Source: Lacticaseibacillus suilingensis
GTDB lineage: Bacteria > Bacillota > Bacilli > Lactobacillales > Lactobacillaceae
Reading direction: 5' to 3'
Length of the DNA: 64,000 bases
Assembly: GCF_016861845.1 (NCBI RefSeq)
Contig: NZ_BOLV01000002.1
Span: 1 to 64,000, forward strand
Shown here: positions 8,466 to 16,857 of the stretch, in pieces
Layout of the letters: each line of letters starts with the position of its first letter
Numbering within the stretch: position 1 is the first letter of the stretch
The notes under the pieces: generated by a model
What the model was told of the DNA's origin: nothing
Seen by the model: the letters and a program-made list of their open reading frames with translations, nothing else
Databases searched by the model: none
Position numbers and translations under genes: made by a program

Positions 8466-10331
8466 TTACTTCTTGTCGTTGTTGACGTCTTTGTATTCGC
8501 CGTCAAACGTTTGGCCATCGTCGCCGGAATCCTTGCCTTGAGCATTGGCGTTGCTGTCAGCGCCGCCTTCAGCTTGGCCCTTGGCTTGCTGTTCCTTTTG
8601 GGCCTGTTCGTAAAGCTTGACCGTCAGATCTTGCACGATCTTGTTGAGGTCATCGCGCTTGGTCTTCATGTCTTCGATGTTGTTTTCTTGTTGCGCCTTC
8701 TTCAAGGCATCTTCAGCATCTTGGGCCTTCTTGATTTCGTCGTCAGAAACCTTGCCCTTGAGATCCTTCAGGGTCTTATCGGTTTGGAAGATCAGTTGGT
8801 CGACATCGTTCTTCAAATCGACTTCTTCCTTGCGCTTCTTGTCGGCTTCTTCGTTTTCCTTGGCTTCCTTCATCATGCGATCGATTTCATCGTCGGACAA
8901 ACCTGATGAACTCTTGATCGTGATGTTCTGAGACTTGCCAGTGCCAAGATCCTTCGCAGAAACCTGCACAATGCCGTTCTTGTCGATATCGAACTTAACT
9001 TCGATTTGAGGAACGCCACGTGGAGCGGCTGGAATGTCAGTTAACTGGAAGCGGCCCAGCGTCTTGTTATCCGCAGCCATTGGCCGTTCGCCTTGCAGGA
9101 CGTGGATATCAACGGCAGGCTGGTTGTCAGCAGCCGTCGAGAAGACTTGGCTCTTCGAGGTAGGAATAGTGGTGTTGCGGTCAATCAGCTTGGTGAACAC
9201 ACCGCCCATGGTTTCAATCCCTAAGGACAGTGGGGTCACATCAAGCAAAACGACGTCCTTCACATCCCCGGAAATGACCCCGCCTTGCACCGCCGCGCCA
9301 AGCGCAACGGCTTCGTCGGGGTTGATGCTGTGGTCAGGTTCCTTACCGGTCCAGCTCTTAACGGCTTCTTGAACGGCTGGAATCCGGGTGGAGCCACCAT
9401 TTAAGATAACTTTGTCGATGTCAGCGTTGGTCAAACCGGCATCCTTCATGGCGTTTTCCACTGGGATACGCGTCTTGTCAACCAAGTCAGAGGTCATGTT
9501 GTCGAACTGAGCCCGGGTCAACGTGCGTTCCAAGTGCAGTGGGCCATTGGCGCCAGCAGAGATAAATGGCAAGGAAATCTGCGTCTGAGAAACGCCAGAC
9601 AAGTCCTTCTTCGCCTTTTCAGCGGCATCCTTTAGACGCTGCATTGCCATCTTATCCTGGCTCAGGTCGATGTTGTTATCCTTCTTGAATTCAGCCACCA
9701 ACCAGTCGATGATCTTGTTGTCAAAATCATCGCCGCCCAGGTGCGTATCACCGTTCGTGGACAGCACTTCGAACACGCCATCGCCTAGCTGTAAGATGGA
9801 AACATCAAAGGTCCCACCACCAAGGTCGTAAACCAGGACTTTTTCATCCTTGTCGCCTTTGTCCAGACCATAGGCCAAAGCAGAGGCGGTTGGTTCGTTG
9901 ACAATCCGAGAAACGTTCAAGCCGGCGATCTTACCAGCATCTTTAGTCGCCTGCCGCTGCGAATCGTTAAAGTAAGCCGGTACGGTGATAACCGCATCCG
10001 TCACTTCTTCGCCCAGATAGTCTTCAGAGAACTTCTTCATGTATTGCAAGATCATCGCAGAGATTTCTTGCGGGGTGTATTCCTTATCGCCGACCTTCAC
10101 TTTGTAGCCGGCTTCCCCCATGTGACGCTTGATGGAGGTAATGGTATCTGGGTTGGTGATCGCTTGGCGCTTGGCCACTTCACCGACTTGGATTTCGCCG
10201 TCTTTAAACGCGACAACAGATGGCGTGGTGCGGTTGCCTTCTGGGTTGGTGATAATCTTTGGTTGGCCGCCTTCAAGCACCGCAACCGCAGAGTTGGTGG
10301 TCCCTAAGTCAATGCCGATAACTTTACTCAT
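8466..10331 (-). CDS. dnaK: chaperone DnaK (Hsp70)
   Basis: A 621-residue Hsp70. The ATPase domain starts [18 protein letters not shown], with the family blocks [14 protein letters not shown] and [14 protein letters not shown]. The substrate-binding domain begins after the linker [14 protein letters not shown]. The C-terminal tail is Gln/Gly/Asp-rich. It works with GrpE and DnaJ encoded on either side. The start is an ATG with an AGAAGGGG ribosome-binding site. It belongs to the HrcA-CIRCE regulon. Confidence 0.99.
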   Translation of the reverse strand: MSKVIGIDLGTTNSAVAVLEGGQPKIITNPEGNRTTPSVVAFKDGEIQVGEVAKRQAITNPDTITSIKRHMGEAGYKVKVGDKEYTPQEISAMILQYMKKFSEDYLGEEVTDAVITVPAYFNDSQRQATKDAGKIAGLNVSRIVNEPTASALAYGLDKGDKDEKVLVYDLGGGTFDVSILQLGDGVFEVLSTNGDTHLGGDDFDNKIIDWLVAEFKKDNNIDLSQDKMAMQRLKDAAEKAKKDLSGVSQTQISLPFISAGANGPLHLERTLTRAQFDNMTSDLVDKTRIPVENAMKDAGLTNADIDKVILNGGSTRIPAVQEAVKSWTGKEPDHSINPDEAVALGAAVQGGVISGDVKDVVLLDVTPLSLGIETMGGVFTKLIDRNTTIPTSKSQVFSTAADNQPAVDIHVLQGERPMAADNKTLGRFQLTDIPAAPRGVPQIEVKFDIDKNGIVQVSAKDLGTGKSQNITIKSSSGLSDDEIDRMMKEAKENEEADKKRKEEVDLKNDVDQLIFQTDKTLKDLKGKVSDDEIKKAQDAEDALKKAQQENNIEDMKTKRDDLNKIVQDLTVKLYEQAQKEQQAKGQAEGGADSNANAQGKDSGDDGQTFDGEYKDVNNDKK

Positions 10332-10374
10332 AGTTAAATCCCCTTCTTAATTCAGTTTTTAAAAATTGAGTTGA

Positions 10375-10941
10375 CTAATTTGCGACAACAACCATCGCTG
10401 GCCGTAGCACGCGATCCTTCAGCATGTACCCACGCTGCAGGACTTGCACCACAGTGTCTTTGGGATGGTCATCATCCGCCGGCACAGTTTGCACCGCTTG
10501 ATGCAAGGTCGGGTCAAAGTCGCCCTTGGTGTCGATTTCGGTGACGCCGTTTTCTTTCAGCGCCGCCTCAAGATGATTGTAAACCATTTCGACCCCTTGC
10601 TTCAAAGACACCGCGCTATCCTCTTTCACGTCAGCCGTTAAGGCGCGCTCCAGATTATCCAGCACCGGCAGCACCGCCTTGGCGAGCTTTTGCCCGTCAT
10701 ACTTAGCGGCGGCCTCACGCTCCTTATTGAAGCGCTTGTTCATGTTGTTGATCTCTGCCGCTGCTCGCAGGTATTTGTCTTCGAGCTCATCGCGCTCTTT
10801 TTGCAGTGCCTTCACATCGACTTTTTCGTCTTTGATTTCAGCATCCAAATCGGCGGTCATTTCCGCGGCGATTTCTTCTTTCAACGATGGCTGTTTGGCC
10901 GGCTCAGCTTTTGGCTGCTCGGCCTTTTTCTTTTCAGTCAT
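10375..10941 (-). CDS. grpE: nucleotide exchange factor GrpE
   Basis: A 188-residue GrpE. A charged Lys/Glu-rich N-terminus is followed by a long coiled coil (about 45-110, including RAAAEINNMNKRFNKEREAA) and the beta-wing with VLQRGYMLKDRVLRPAMV. It releases ADP from DnaK. It lies between hrcA and dnaK with spacings of 20 and 43 nt. GGGAGG precedes the ATG. Confidence 0.98.
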   Translation of the reverse strand: MTEKKKAEQPKAEPAKQPSLKEEIAAEMTADLDAEIKDEKVDVKALQKERDELEDKYLRAAAEINNMNKRFNKEREAAAKYDGQKLAKAVLPVLDNLERALTADVKEDSAVSLKQGVEMVYNHLEAALKENGVTEIDTKGDFDPTLHQAVQTVPADDDHPKDTVVQVLQRGYMLKDRVLRPAMVVVAN

Positions 10942-10961
10942 GTCGTGCCTCCCTTACCGTT

Positions 10962-12005
10962 TTACTGATCAAAATGCGAGTAATAATCGGTCAAGCGTTT
11001 TGCCAGCTCCTCACGGAAGGCATCCAGTAGTCCGATCATCTTAGAATATGGCATTTGGGTCGGGCCAATCAAGGCAATCATCCCGGTCCCATGCTCGCCG
11101 ACGGAGTAGTTCGCTGTCAGCAGGCTTAAATTTGCCAGCACATCTGGCGTCAGCTCTGAACCCAGCTTGACCTTGATGTGCGAGTCATGGAGCGGCCCCA
11201 GCAAGGCATTGACGTTGCCCTGTTCGGAATCCATCATGGCTAGCAGGCGCTTGAGCTGATCCACGTCGTTATCGCCCAGGTAATCCATCAAATTCAACCG
11301 GCCGCCAACGTAAAAGCGTTCAGCCGCGGCTTTCTTGAGGACATTCCCGAAGATATCGAGGAAGCCATCAGGCGACGTCATGTACTTGAACAGCACCGCT
11401 GGCACCTCAGTTTGCAGCTTCTGCGCCACTTCACCGAGACTCAAGCCAACCAATTCGTCGTTGATGATGCGAATGGCTTTCTCGACACCATCGGAATCAA
11501 CCTCTGGCGGCAAGGTGAACAACTGACTTTCAACGCTGCCGTTAGACGTGACCAGAATCGCCATCACCTGGTGGTTGCCCAGCGGCACCATCCGAAACCC
11601 AGTTAACTTGAGGTTCGTGACCTCAGGGCCAAGGGTGATTGCCGTGTAGCTGGTCAAGTTGGACAAAATGCGCGCACTTTGCGCCACGATTTCGTCGATC
11701 TTGTAAAAATGACCGCCGAAACCCTGTTGAATCGCCGCAATCTCGTTGGCCGAAACCGCCGTCGGTTCAACCAGGTTATCCAAGTAGAAGCGATAACCCT
11801 TGGTCGATGGGACCCGGCCAGAGCTGCTATGCGTTTTTTTGATCAGGCCTTGCTCTTCGAGTGCCGCCATATCATTTCGTATTGTCGCTGAACTGACGTG
11901 AATCGGCAGTTCAGCCATCAGCGTCTTGGAGCCGACCGGTTGGCCACTTTCAGTGAATGACCGAATGATCTCCTTCAAGACGAGCAGTTGGCGTTTCGTC
12001 AACAT
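10962..12005 (-). CDS. hrcA: heat-inducible transcription repressor HrcA
   Basis: A 347-residue repressor with an N-terminal winged helix ([20 protein letters not shown] and the block [20 protein letters not shown]) and C-terminal GAF-like and inserted domains. HrcA binds CIRCE and needs GroEL for folding. It is the first gene of the operon and represses itself through the CIRCE element just upstream of its AGAGGTGG ribosome-binding site. Confidence 0.98.
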   Translation of the reverse strand: MLTKRQLLVLKEIIRSFTESGQPVGSKTLMAELPIHVSSATIRNDMAALEEQGLIKKTHSSSGRVPSTKGYRFYLDNLVEPTAVSANEIAAIQQGFGGHFYKIDEIVAQSARILSNLTSYTAITLGPEVTNLKLTGFRMVPLGNHQVMAILVTSNGSVESQLFTLPPEVDSDGVEKAIRIINDELVGLSLGEVAQKLQTEVPAVLFKYMTSPDGFLDIFGNVLKKAAAERFYVGGRLNLMDYLGDNDVDQLKRLLAMMDSEQGNVNALLGPLHDSHIKVKLGSELTPDVLANLSLLTANYSVGEHGTGMIALIGPTQMPYSKMIGLLDAFREELAKRLTDYYSHFDQ

Positions 12006-12018
12006 AATCCCACCTCTT

Positions 12019-12045
12019 TTAGCACTGATGCTGTTTGAGTGCTAA
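12019..12045. promoter_or_regulatory. CIRCE operator for HrcA
   Basis: TTAGCACTG-N9-GAGTGCTAA matches the CIRCE consensus TTAGCACTC-N9-GAGTGCTAA with a single mismatch. It lies between the hrcA promoter and its start codon, the usual place for this operator. Confidence 0.96.
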
Positions 12046-12056
12046 GTACACTACAT

Positions 12057-12085
12057 AATATAGCAACCACGCTTAGCAAAGTCAA
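12057..12085 (-). promoter_or_regulatory. hrcA operon promoter (sigma-A type)
   Basis: TTGACT (12080-12085) and TATATT (12057-12062) are spaced by 17 bp. Transcription would start near 12050, placing CIRCE at the beginning of the mRNA. Confidence 0.9.
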
Positions 12086-12115
12086 CCTCTGCCTGCTAAT
12101 TCCTTGCCGTTAAGC

Positions 12116-12145
12116 CAAAAATCGGCCCCAAGACGGAGGCCGATT
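12116..12145 (-). terminator. terminator after hemW
   Basis: AATCGGCC/GGCCGATT (12120-12145) followed by TTTTT on the minus strand lies 3 nt after the hemW stop codon. Confidence 0.85.
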
Positions 12146-12147
12146 CA

Positions 12148-13293
12148 TCATACCAACTGATCATCCAGCAGAAACTGCTGAAACACTTCATTGCCTAAAA
12201 ACTGGCCCTTGTTGGTGAGCCGAATGCGCTGGTCATCCACTTCTAGCAGCTGCTGGTCAACCAGCTGATCCAGCAGTTCGCCATACACCGCCTCCACGCT
12301 CATGTGGTAGCGGTCGGCAAAGCGCTGACGCGACACGCCTTCGCGGGTACGGAGGCCGAGGAACATTTCTTCCTCAACCTGCTCTTCCAGTGGCACCAAG
12401 TGATGTTCAATCACCGGCACCTTATGGTCATGCAGCGGCGCCAAATATTGTTGAATGGGGCCAAAGTTGTGGTACCGATCGCGGCCCACATAGCCGAAAG
12501 CGCCGGCCCCGAAGCCGAAGTAGTGGTCATTACGCCAGTACAGCAGATTATGCTGACACTGATAGCCCGGTTTGGCGAAGTTCGAAATCTCATATTGGGC
12601 CAAGCCGTGCGTGACCATCAAATCAATGGCATCTTGATACATATCCGCTTCAGTATCTTGGTTAGGTAGCTGCAGGCGCCCTTTGCGCATCAAGTTGTAG
12701 AAAATCGTTTTGCGCTCCAAAATCAGCGAGTACGTCGAGTAATGCGGCAAATCCAAATCCAGGGCCTGGTGCAGACTCGCCAGGAAGTCCTCACGGGTTT
12801 GCTGCGGCAGGCGGAAAATCAGGTCGATGGAAAGATTCTCGAATCCGACTTTGCGCGCATTAGCTATCGCCTGGTACACATCCGCAGCGCGGTGCGTGCG
12901 GCCAATGCGTTTAAGAATGTCATCATTGAAGGATTGCACCCCAATGGACAGCCGATTGACGCCATTGTCGTGCAGCACCTGCAGCTTATCCGTCGTCAGC
13001 AGGTCATTGGGATTGGCCTCAAACGTGAACTCTCCCGCGTCAAAGTGCAGCGCCGCGCGAATCCCCGTGATCAACCGCTCCAGCTGCGCCGGCGTCAGCG
13101 TTGTCGGGGTCCCACCGCCGACATAGACGGTTTCAATGCGTTCATCTGGGTGACTCGCCATCACCAGATTCATTTCCCGAATCAGCATGTCGACATAGTC
13201 ATCGACCGGCTGGCCTTCAATGAAGACCTTATTGAAGTCGCAGTAGTAACAAATATGTGAACAAAAAGGAATATGGATATAAGCGCCTGCCAT
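12148..13293 (-). CDS. hemW: radical SAM heme chaperone HemW
   Basis: A 381-residue protein long annotated as 'oxygen-independent coproporphyrinogen III oxidase-like'. The radical SAM cluster motif CSHICYYCDF (Cys x3 Cys x2 Cys) is at residues 11-18, with GGGTPTTL further on and the HemW C-terminal domain with GLRTREGVS. HemW proteins bind heme and 4Fe-4S and are thought to load heme into target proteins. Its ATG overlaps the ribF stop by one base (TAATG), so it is the last gene of terC-truB-ribF-hemW. Confidence 0.93.
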   Translation of the reverse strand: MAGAYIHIPFCSHICYYCDFNKVFIEGQPVDDYVDMLIREMNLVMASHPDERIETVYVGGGTPTTLTPAQLERLITGIRAALHFDAGEFTFEANPNDLLTTDKLQVLHDNGVNRLSIGVQSFNDDILKRIGRTHRAADVYQAIANARKVGFENLSIDLIFRLPQQTREDFLASLHQALDLDLPHYSTYSLILERKTIFYNLMRKGRLQLPNQDTEADMYQDAIDLMVTHGLAQYEISNFAKPGYQCQHNLLYWRNDHYFGFGAGAFGYVGRDRYHNFGPIQQYLAPLHDHKVPVIEHHLVPLEEQVEEEMFLGLRTREGVSRQRFADRYHMSVEAVYGELLDQLVDQQLLEVDDQRIRLTNKGQFLGNEVFQQFLLDDQLV

Positions 13294-14237
13294 TATGCCT
13301 GCTCCTTCAGCGTGCTGCGCGCGTGCTGTTCATCTTGCGCCAGCTGATCGATCAACCCTTGCGCGCCGTCAAACTTCACTTCACCCCGTAAGTAGCGCCA
13401 CCATTCAACCACCACCGGCTCGCCGTAAATATCTTGATTGAAATCGAATAAATTGATTTCCAGCGTAATGGGGCGATCTCCGCCAAACGTGACATTACGC
13501 CCGACTGACGCCATGCCGCCGTACCACTGCCCCTTCACCTGTAGCCGCACCACGTAGATGCCAATGCCTGGCAGACGCTCGGCGGCTGGGGTGTCAATGT
13601 TAGCCGTGGGATAACCCAACGTGCGCCCGCGCGCCTCGCCATGGATGACTTCGCCAGTCGTTTGGTAGCGATAACCCAGCAAATGATTGGCTAGCGTGAT
13701 ATCGCCGGTATCCAGAGCCTGGCGAATGCGAGTGGAAGAAATCTTCTGACCGTCATCACTATCTTGAGGGACCACGATAATTTCAAAGCGGTCCTTGGCA
13801 TACTTGGGTAAATTCGTCATCGTGGCGATGTCACGCTTGCCATAAGTATAATCAAAGCCGGCCACCACCACTTGGGCCTTTAACCCCACCAGGTAATGGT
13901 CCACAAAAGCTTGCGGCGACTGGCGGGCAAACTCAGGCGTAAAATGCACAAAATACAGCAAATCTACGCCTAGGCCGGCCATCAGTTCAATTTTGCGCGG
14001 CCGCGTGGACAAGTACTTCACGTCCTTGGCCGCCATACCGCGGTAAATCACCGCCGGATGGACGTCAAATGTCATCACTGCCAGCGGCAAATCGCGCGCA
14101 GTCGCGGCCTGCCTGGCCTGGCGAATGACTTCTTGATGCCCGCGGTGGACCCCATCAAAAAAACCTAGGGCTAGGACGATGGGCCCGGCTGGCACCTGTG
14201 CCGCCTGCAGCGGCGGCATGATATCGATCACTTGCAT
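13293..14237 (-). CDS. ribF: bifunctional riboflavin kinase / FAD synthetase RibF
   Basis: A 314-residue enzyme that makes FMN and then FAD. The N-terminal nucleotidyltransferase domain has GFFDGVHRGH and SSTRIRQAL; the C-terminal kinase domain has GYPTANI and LEINLFDF. An in-frame GTG lies four codons upstream (14249) and overlaps truB by 8 nt. The ATG at 14237 was chosen because AGGTGA precedes it at normal spacing. It is translationally coupled to hemW. Confidence 0.96.
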   Translation of the reverse strand: MQVIDIMPPLQAAQVPAGPIVLALGFFDGVHRGHQEVIRQARQAATARDLPLAVMTFDVHPAVIYRGMAAKDVKYLSTRPRKIELMAGLGVDLLYFVHFTPEFARQSPQAFVDHYLVGLKAQVVVAGFDYTYGKRDIATMTNLPKYAKDRFEIIVVPQDSDDGQKISSTRIRQALDTGDITLANHLLGYRYQTTGEVIHGEARGRTLGYPTANIDTPAAERLPGIGIYVVRLQVKGQWYGGMASVGRNVTFGGDRPITLEINLFDFNQDIYGEPVVVEWWRYLRGEVKFDGAQGLIDQLAQDEQHARSTLKEQA

Positions 14238-14241
14238 TATT

Positions 14242-15162
14242 TTAATCACCTAATATGTCTGACAGTCCAGCATTGGCCAAAAACATGACCGCCGGGCGAT
14301 ATTCGTTTTCATGTTGTTCGTAGACGGCTTTGAGGATGCCTTGATACGTCAGCCCCACTTGCGGTGCGGTTTGCGCCAAAGTCAAACCCCGGCCGTCTTG
14401 CACCCGCTGCCACTGGGTTTCATCTAACGCGGTCAAAGGCAAATGCGGATAAGCAAACTCAATCGGCTGCAAATGCGCGGCTACCACCGCTGGCGCCGTT
14501 TCGCGGGTCAAAGGCCGCAAATCCAGGGTATCAGCCAGCGTAAACCCGCCACTTTGAATCCGGGTCAGTTGCGCCATCACTGCCGGTACGCCGAGCTGGC
14601 CGCCCACATCCACCGCCAAGGTGCGAATGTAGGTGCCTTTGGACACTTGGGCCTCAAAGCTGAAGGTCTGAGTGCCGGCTGCAGCATCAAAGGTGCTGGG
14701 TGCGGTGCGGTCAAAGCGATAGACCGTGGCTTGCCGCCGCGGCCGCTCAACGGTTTCACCTTTGCGGGCGTAATCATAGAGCCGCCGGCCGTTGACCTTG
14801 ACCGCTGAATACATCGGCGGAATTTGGGTAATCGCGCCAGTCAGCGTGGCGAGCGCCGCATCAATGGCCCCGTCCGTGAAAGGCTCGGCTAACCGCTGAC
14901 GCGCGACTTCCGCCCCATCAAGGTCTTCTGTTTCCGTCGCCAAGCCTAACGTAGCTGAACCCGTGTAGGTTTTACCCAGATTCATCAGCGCCGGTACGGC
15001 TTTCGTCGCGGCACCCAAGGCAATGGGCAGCACGCCATCCACACTGGGATCAAGAGTGCCGGAATGCCCGACTTTTTTCATGCGCAATAAATAGCGCAGT
15101 TTGCTGACGACATCGGCTGAGGTCATGCCAGCGGGTTTATAAACCGGTAAAATGCCGTCCAT
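14242..15162 (-). CDS. truB: tRNA pseudouridine-55 synthase TruB
   Basis: A 306-residue enzyme that forms pseudouridine 55 in the T-loop of tRNAs. The N-terminus MDGILPVYKPAGMTS and the catalytic Asp block GTLDPSVDGVLPI are diagnostic. GGGGGG-AAAGGA precedes the ATG, and the terC stop lies within this ribosome-binding region, so the genes are coupled. Here truB is separated from rbfA by terC and repeats, unlike the usual rbfA-truB order. Confidence 0.97.
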   Translation of the reverse strand: MDGILPVYKPAGMTSADVVSKLRYLLRMKKVGHSGTLDPSVDGVLPIALGAATKAVPALMNLGKTYTGSATLGLATETEDLDGAEVARQRLAEPFTDGAIDAALATLTGAITQIPPMYSAVKVNGRRLYDYARKGETVERPRRQATVYRFDRTAPSTFDAAAGTQTFSFEAQVSKGTYIRTLAVDVGGQLGVPAVMAQLTRIQSGGFTLADTLDLRPLTRETAPAVVAAHLQPIEFAYPHLPLTALDETQWQRVQDGRGLTLAQTAPQVGLTYQGILKAVYEQHENEYRPAVMFLANAGLSDILGD

Positions 15163-15164
15163 GC

Positions 15165-15920
15165 TTATCCTTTCCCCCCTGCGTTGCGGACATGCTGGCG
15201 ATGCACCAGCCAGGTCACGAAAAACGCGCCGAAGACGAAAATACTGAAGGCCCAGTTCGGCACTTCAACATTGATTTGCGGCAGGCTCAGTGCCAGCTTC
15301 AAGGCAATCACGCCGATCAGCACATAGGCCATCACTTCCAGCTCTGGCACCTTGGTGATGAAGTCCGTAATGACTTGCGCGACAAACCGCATAGCCAAAA
15401 TGCCTAAGCAGCCGCCAATCAGTACAATCACCGGATTATTATCAATGGCCAGCGCCGCCAAAATCGAGTCCACGGAAAAAACAATATCCAGTGCCTCGAT
15501 TTGCGCCACCGTGCGCCAGAAGTGACCAGCGCCTTTTTTGACAGTGGTCGGCTTAGGGCCGCTATCAGGGTGCCGCTGCTCGTAGAAGAAATGCAGTGAC
15601 ATCCACAGCAGATACGCCGCGCCTAGCGCTTTAATGCCCCAGAAATGCAGCAGATAAGTGCCGAGGCCGATAGCGATGAAGCGGAAGAGATAAGCGCCCC
15701 ACATGCCGTAGATCAGGGCATGATGTTGTTCCTTCTTGTCGGGCAGTGACTTGGTTTGCGCTGCCAACACCACGGCGTTATCCACCGACAGCAGGCATTC
15801 GAGCATGGCTAGGGTCAAAATTGTGATCCAGCCCTGCGTCGTCATCACGGCCTGATGCCAATCTGTGGCCTCAAAGAAAGGCATATATAATTTTTCAATC
15901 AAACTCAACCGCGCCACCAT
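15165..15920 (-). CDS. TerC-family integral membrane protein
   Basis: About 250 residues with seven predicted membrane segments. TerC hallmarks are LECLLSVDNAVVLA and EALDIVFSVDSILAAL, two repeats with conserved acidic residues. Family members are linked to metal (manganese) export or to metalation of secreted proteins. The open frame continues 83 codons upstream, but that part runs through a family A repeat and is Pro/Arg-rich, so it was rejected. TATAAT at 15934-15939 would place the mRNA start around 15927, making the ATG at 15920 nearly leaderless. A TTG at 15908, eight bases after AAGGATGG, is an equally good start. Confidence 0.85.
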   Translation of the reverse strand: MVARLSLIEKLYMPFFEATDWHQAVMTTQGWITILTLAMLECLLSVDNAVVLAAQTKSLPDKKEQHHALIYGMWGAYLFRFIAIGLGTYLLHFWGIKALGAAYLLWMSLHFFYEQRHPDSGPKPTTVKKGAGHFWRTVAQIEALDIVFSVDSILAALAIDNNPVIVLIGGCLGILAMRFVAQVITDFITKVPELEVMAYVLIGVIALKLALSLPQINVEVPNWAFSIFVFGAFFVTWLVHRQHVRNAGGKG

Positions 15921-16011
15921 CCTTATTCGTTCTATTATACCGTTGTCTGCCTGCTCATGCACCCGGAACTCACGGTTGATCTTTGGCGGGCGCGGGTTTG
16001 GTGGCGGCGGA

Positions 16012-16125
16012 CTCCGCTTGGGGCGCGTGGCCTGCTGTGCGGCCGGTTGGAGCCAAAAACCGGTCTCCAACCTAGTTTTAAAGCCGCAGTCGCTACGCTC
16101 CGATGCGTCTTCAAAAATGCCGCGA
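16012..16125 (-). repeat. structured repeat family A, copy A4 (truncated)
   Basis: Read on the minus strand it matches copy A3 closely across hairpin ii (16074-16118), hairpin iii (16045-16072) and the right outer arm ending in CCCCAAGCGGAG. The left outer arm is missing and hairpin i is not recognisable, so it is a decayed copy. Hairpin ii keeps pairing with AAG/CTT and TTTT/AAAA, while A3 has GTTGTG/CACAAC-type pairs. Confidence 0.75.
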
Positions 16126-16185
16126 TGAGGACTAGAGAATAGCCAACGGCATCCTAGCGCTGAGACCAAAGCTTTGCAATCTCTA

Positions 16186-16420
16186 GCGGGACAGGTCGGG
16201 GTGGCAGAGGGGCGTGGTGGTCCAGCCGCGAAACGGTCAGCACACGAGGAGACTGCGCTCTTTGCAGGCTGCTCCTGTGCTGACCAGGGGCAACGATGAG
16301 ACAGCGTTGAGCGCGTCAGCGCGATGCTGGCTCACCGTTGAGGCTGGAGACCGCTCTGTGGCTCCAGCCGTCCCCCGCAGCCGGACCACCGCGCCCCGGC
16401 GCCACCCCGGCCTGCCCCGC
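16186..16420 (+). repeat. structured repeat family A, copy A1
   Basis: A 235-nt element. The outer arms (16186-16224 and 16382-16420) pair over nearly 40 bp with a few mismatches. They enclose hairpin i (16235-16285, stem GGTCAGCACA/TGTGCTGACC), hairpin ii (16291-16340, closing CAACG/CGTTG) and hairpin iii (16342-16369, GGCTGGAG/CTCCAGCC). The linker AGCCGCGAAAC precedes hairpin i. Compared with A2 the hairpin i stem is different but fully re-paired, which is covariation. Confidence 0.85.
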
Positions 16421-16423
16421 AGC

Positions 16424-16468
16424 CCAAAACAAAAAAGCACCTCCGCAACATAACAGTTACGGAGGTGC
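16424..16468 (-). terminator. terminator of the rimP-rbfA operon
   Basis: GCACCTCCGTAAC pairs with GTTGCGGAGGTGC (16437-16468) and is followed on the minus strand by TTTTTTGTTTT. It lies just after the rbfA stop and abuts repeat A1. Confidence 0.92.
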
Positions 16469-16476
16469 AATGACGG

Positions 16477-16830
16477 TTATTCGAGGCCGTCTTTTTTGAC
16501 TTCGTTGAGGAGTTGATCGATATGTGCCCCGTATTGAACGGAGGCATCGTGGGTGAAGGTCAAGGTTGGCACCTTGAACAACTTAATCCGCTGACCAACT
16601 TCGCTGCGAATCAAACCTTTGGCTTTATCCAAGCCGGCTTGCGCGTCGGCCAAGGCCTTTGCATCATCGCTCCAAACGCTGAAGTAAACCGTGGCCTGCT
16701 GGAGGTCGCCGGTTAACTTCACGCCGGTGATGGTGACGCCTTTGACCCGCGGATCGTTGACATCTTTGAGTAAGATATCATCGACTTCGCGCTGAATCTG
16801 CGTTTCGACGCGGCCAATTCGATGCTTCAT
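16477..16830 (-). CDS. rbfA: 30S ribosome-binding factor RbfA
   Basis: A 117-residue KH-like protein needed for maturation of the 16S rRNA 5' end and for cold adaptation. The N-terminus MKHRIGRVETQIQREVDDIL, NDPRVKGVTITGVKLTGDL and VPTLTFTHDASVQYG are family signatures. It is the last gene of the operon, 27 nt after infB. No ylxP lies between infB and rbfA. Confidence 0.97.
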   Translation of the reverse strand: MKHRIGRVETQIQREVDDILLKDVNDPRVKGVTITGVKLTGDLQQATVYFSVWSDDAKALADAQAGLDKAKGLIRSEVGQRIKLFKVPTLTFTHDASVQYGAHIDQLLNEVKKDGLE

Positions 16831-16857
16831 AGGCTGCTCCTTTGATGGTCTGAATTC

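Larger units (their letters stand above)
15921..16476. other. gene-less stretch filled by two family A repeats
   Basis: From left to right: the terC promoter region (TATAAT at 15934-15939, minus strand), a truncated copy A4 in minus orientation, about 60 nt of unassigned sequence, a full copy A1 in plus orientation, and the rbfA terminator. The open frames seen here run through the repeats and were not accepted. Confidence 0.75.

Noticed and set aside
15921-16169. N-terminal extension of TerC
   Set aside because: It runs through repeat A4, is rich in Pro/Arg, lies upstream of the -10 box and has no ribosome-binding site.
16186-16420. Family A copies as CRISPR or IS ends
   Set aside because: No regular repeat-spacer array, and no transposase frame or terminal repeats with target duplication were found around them.
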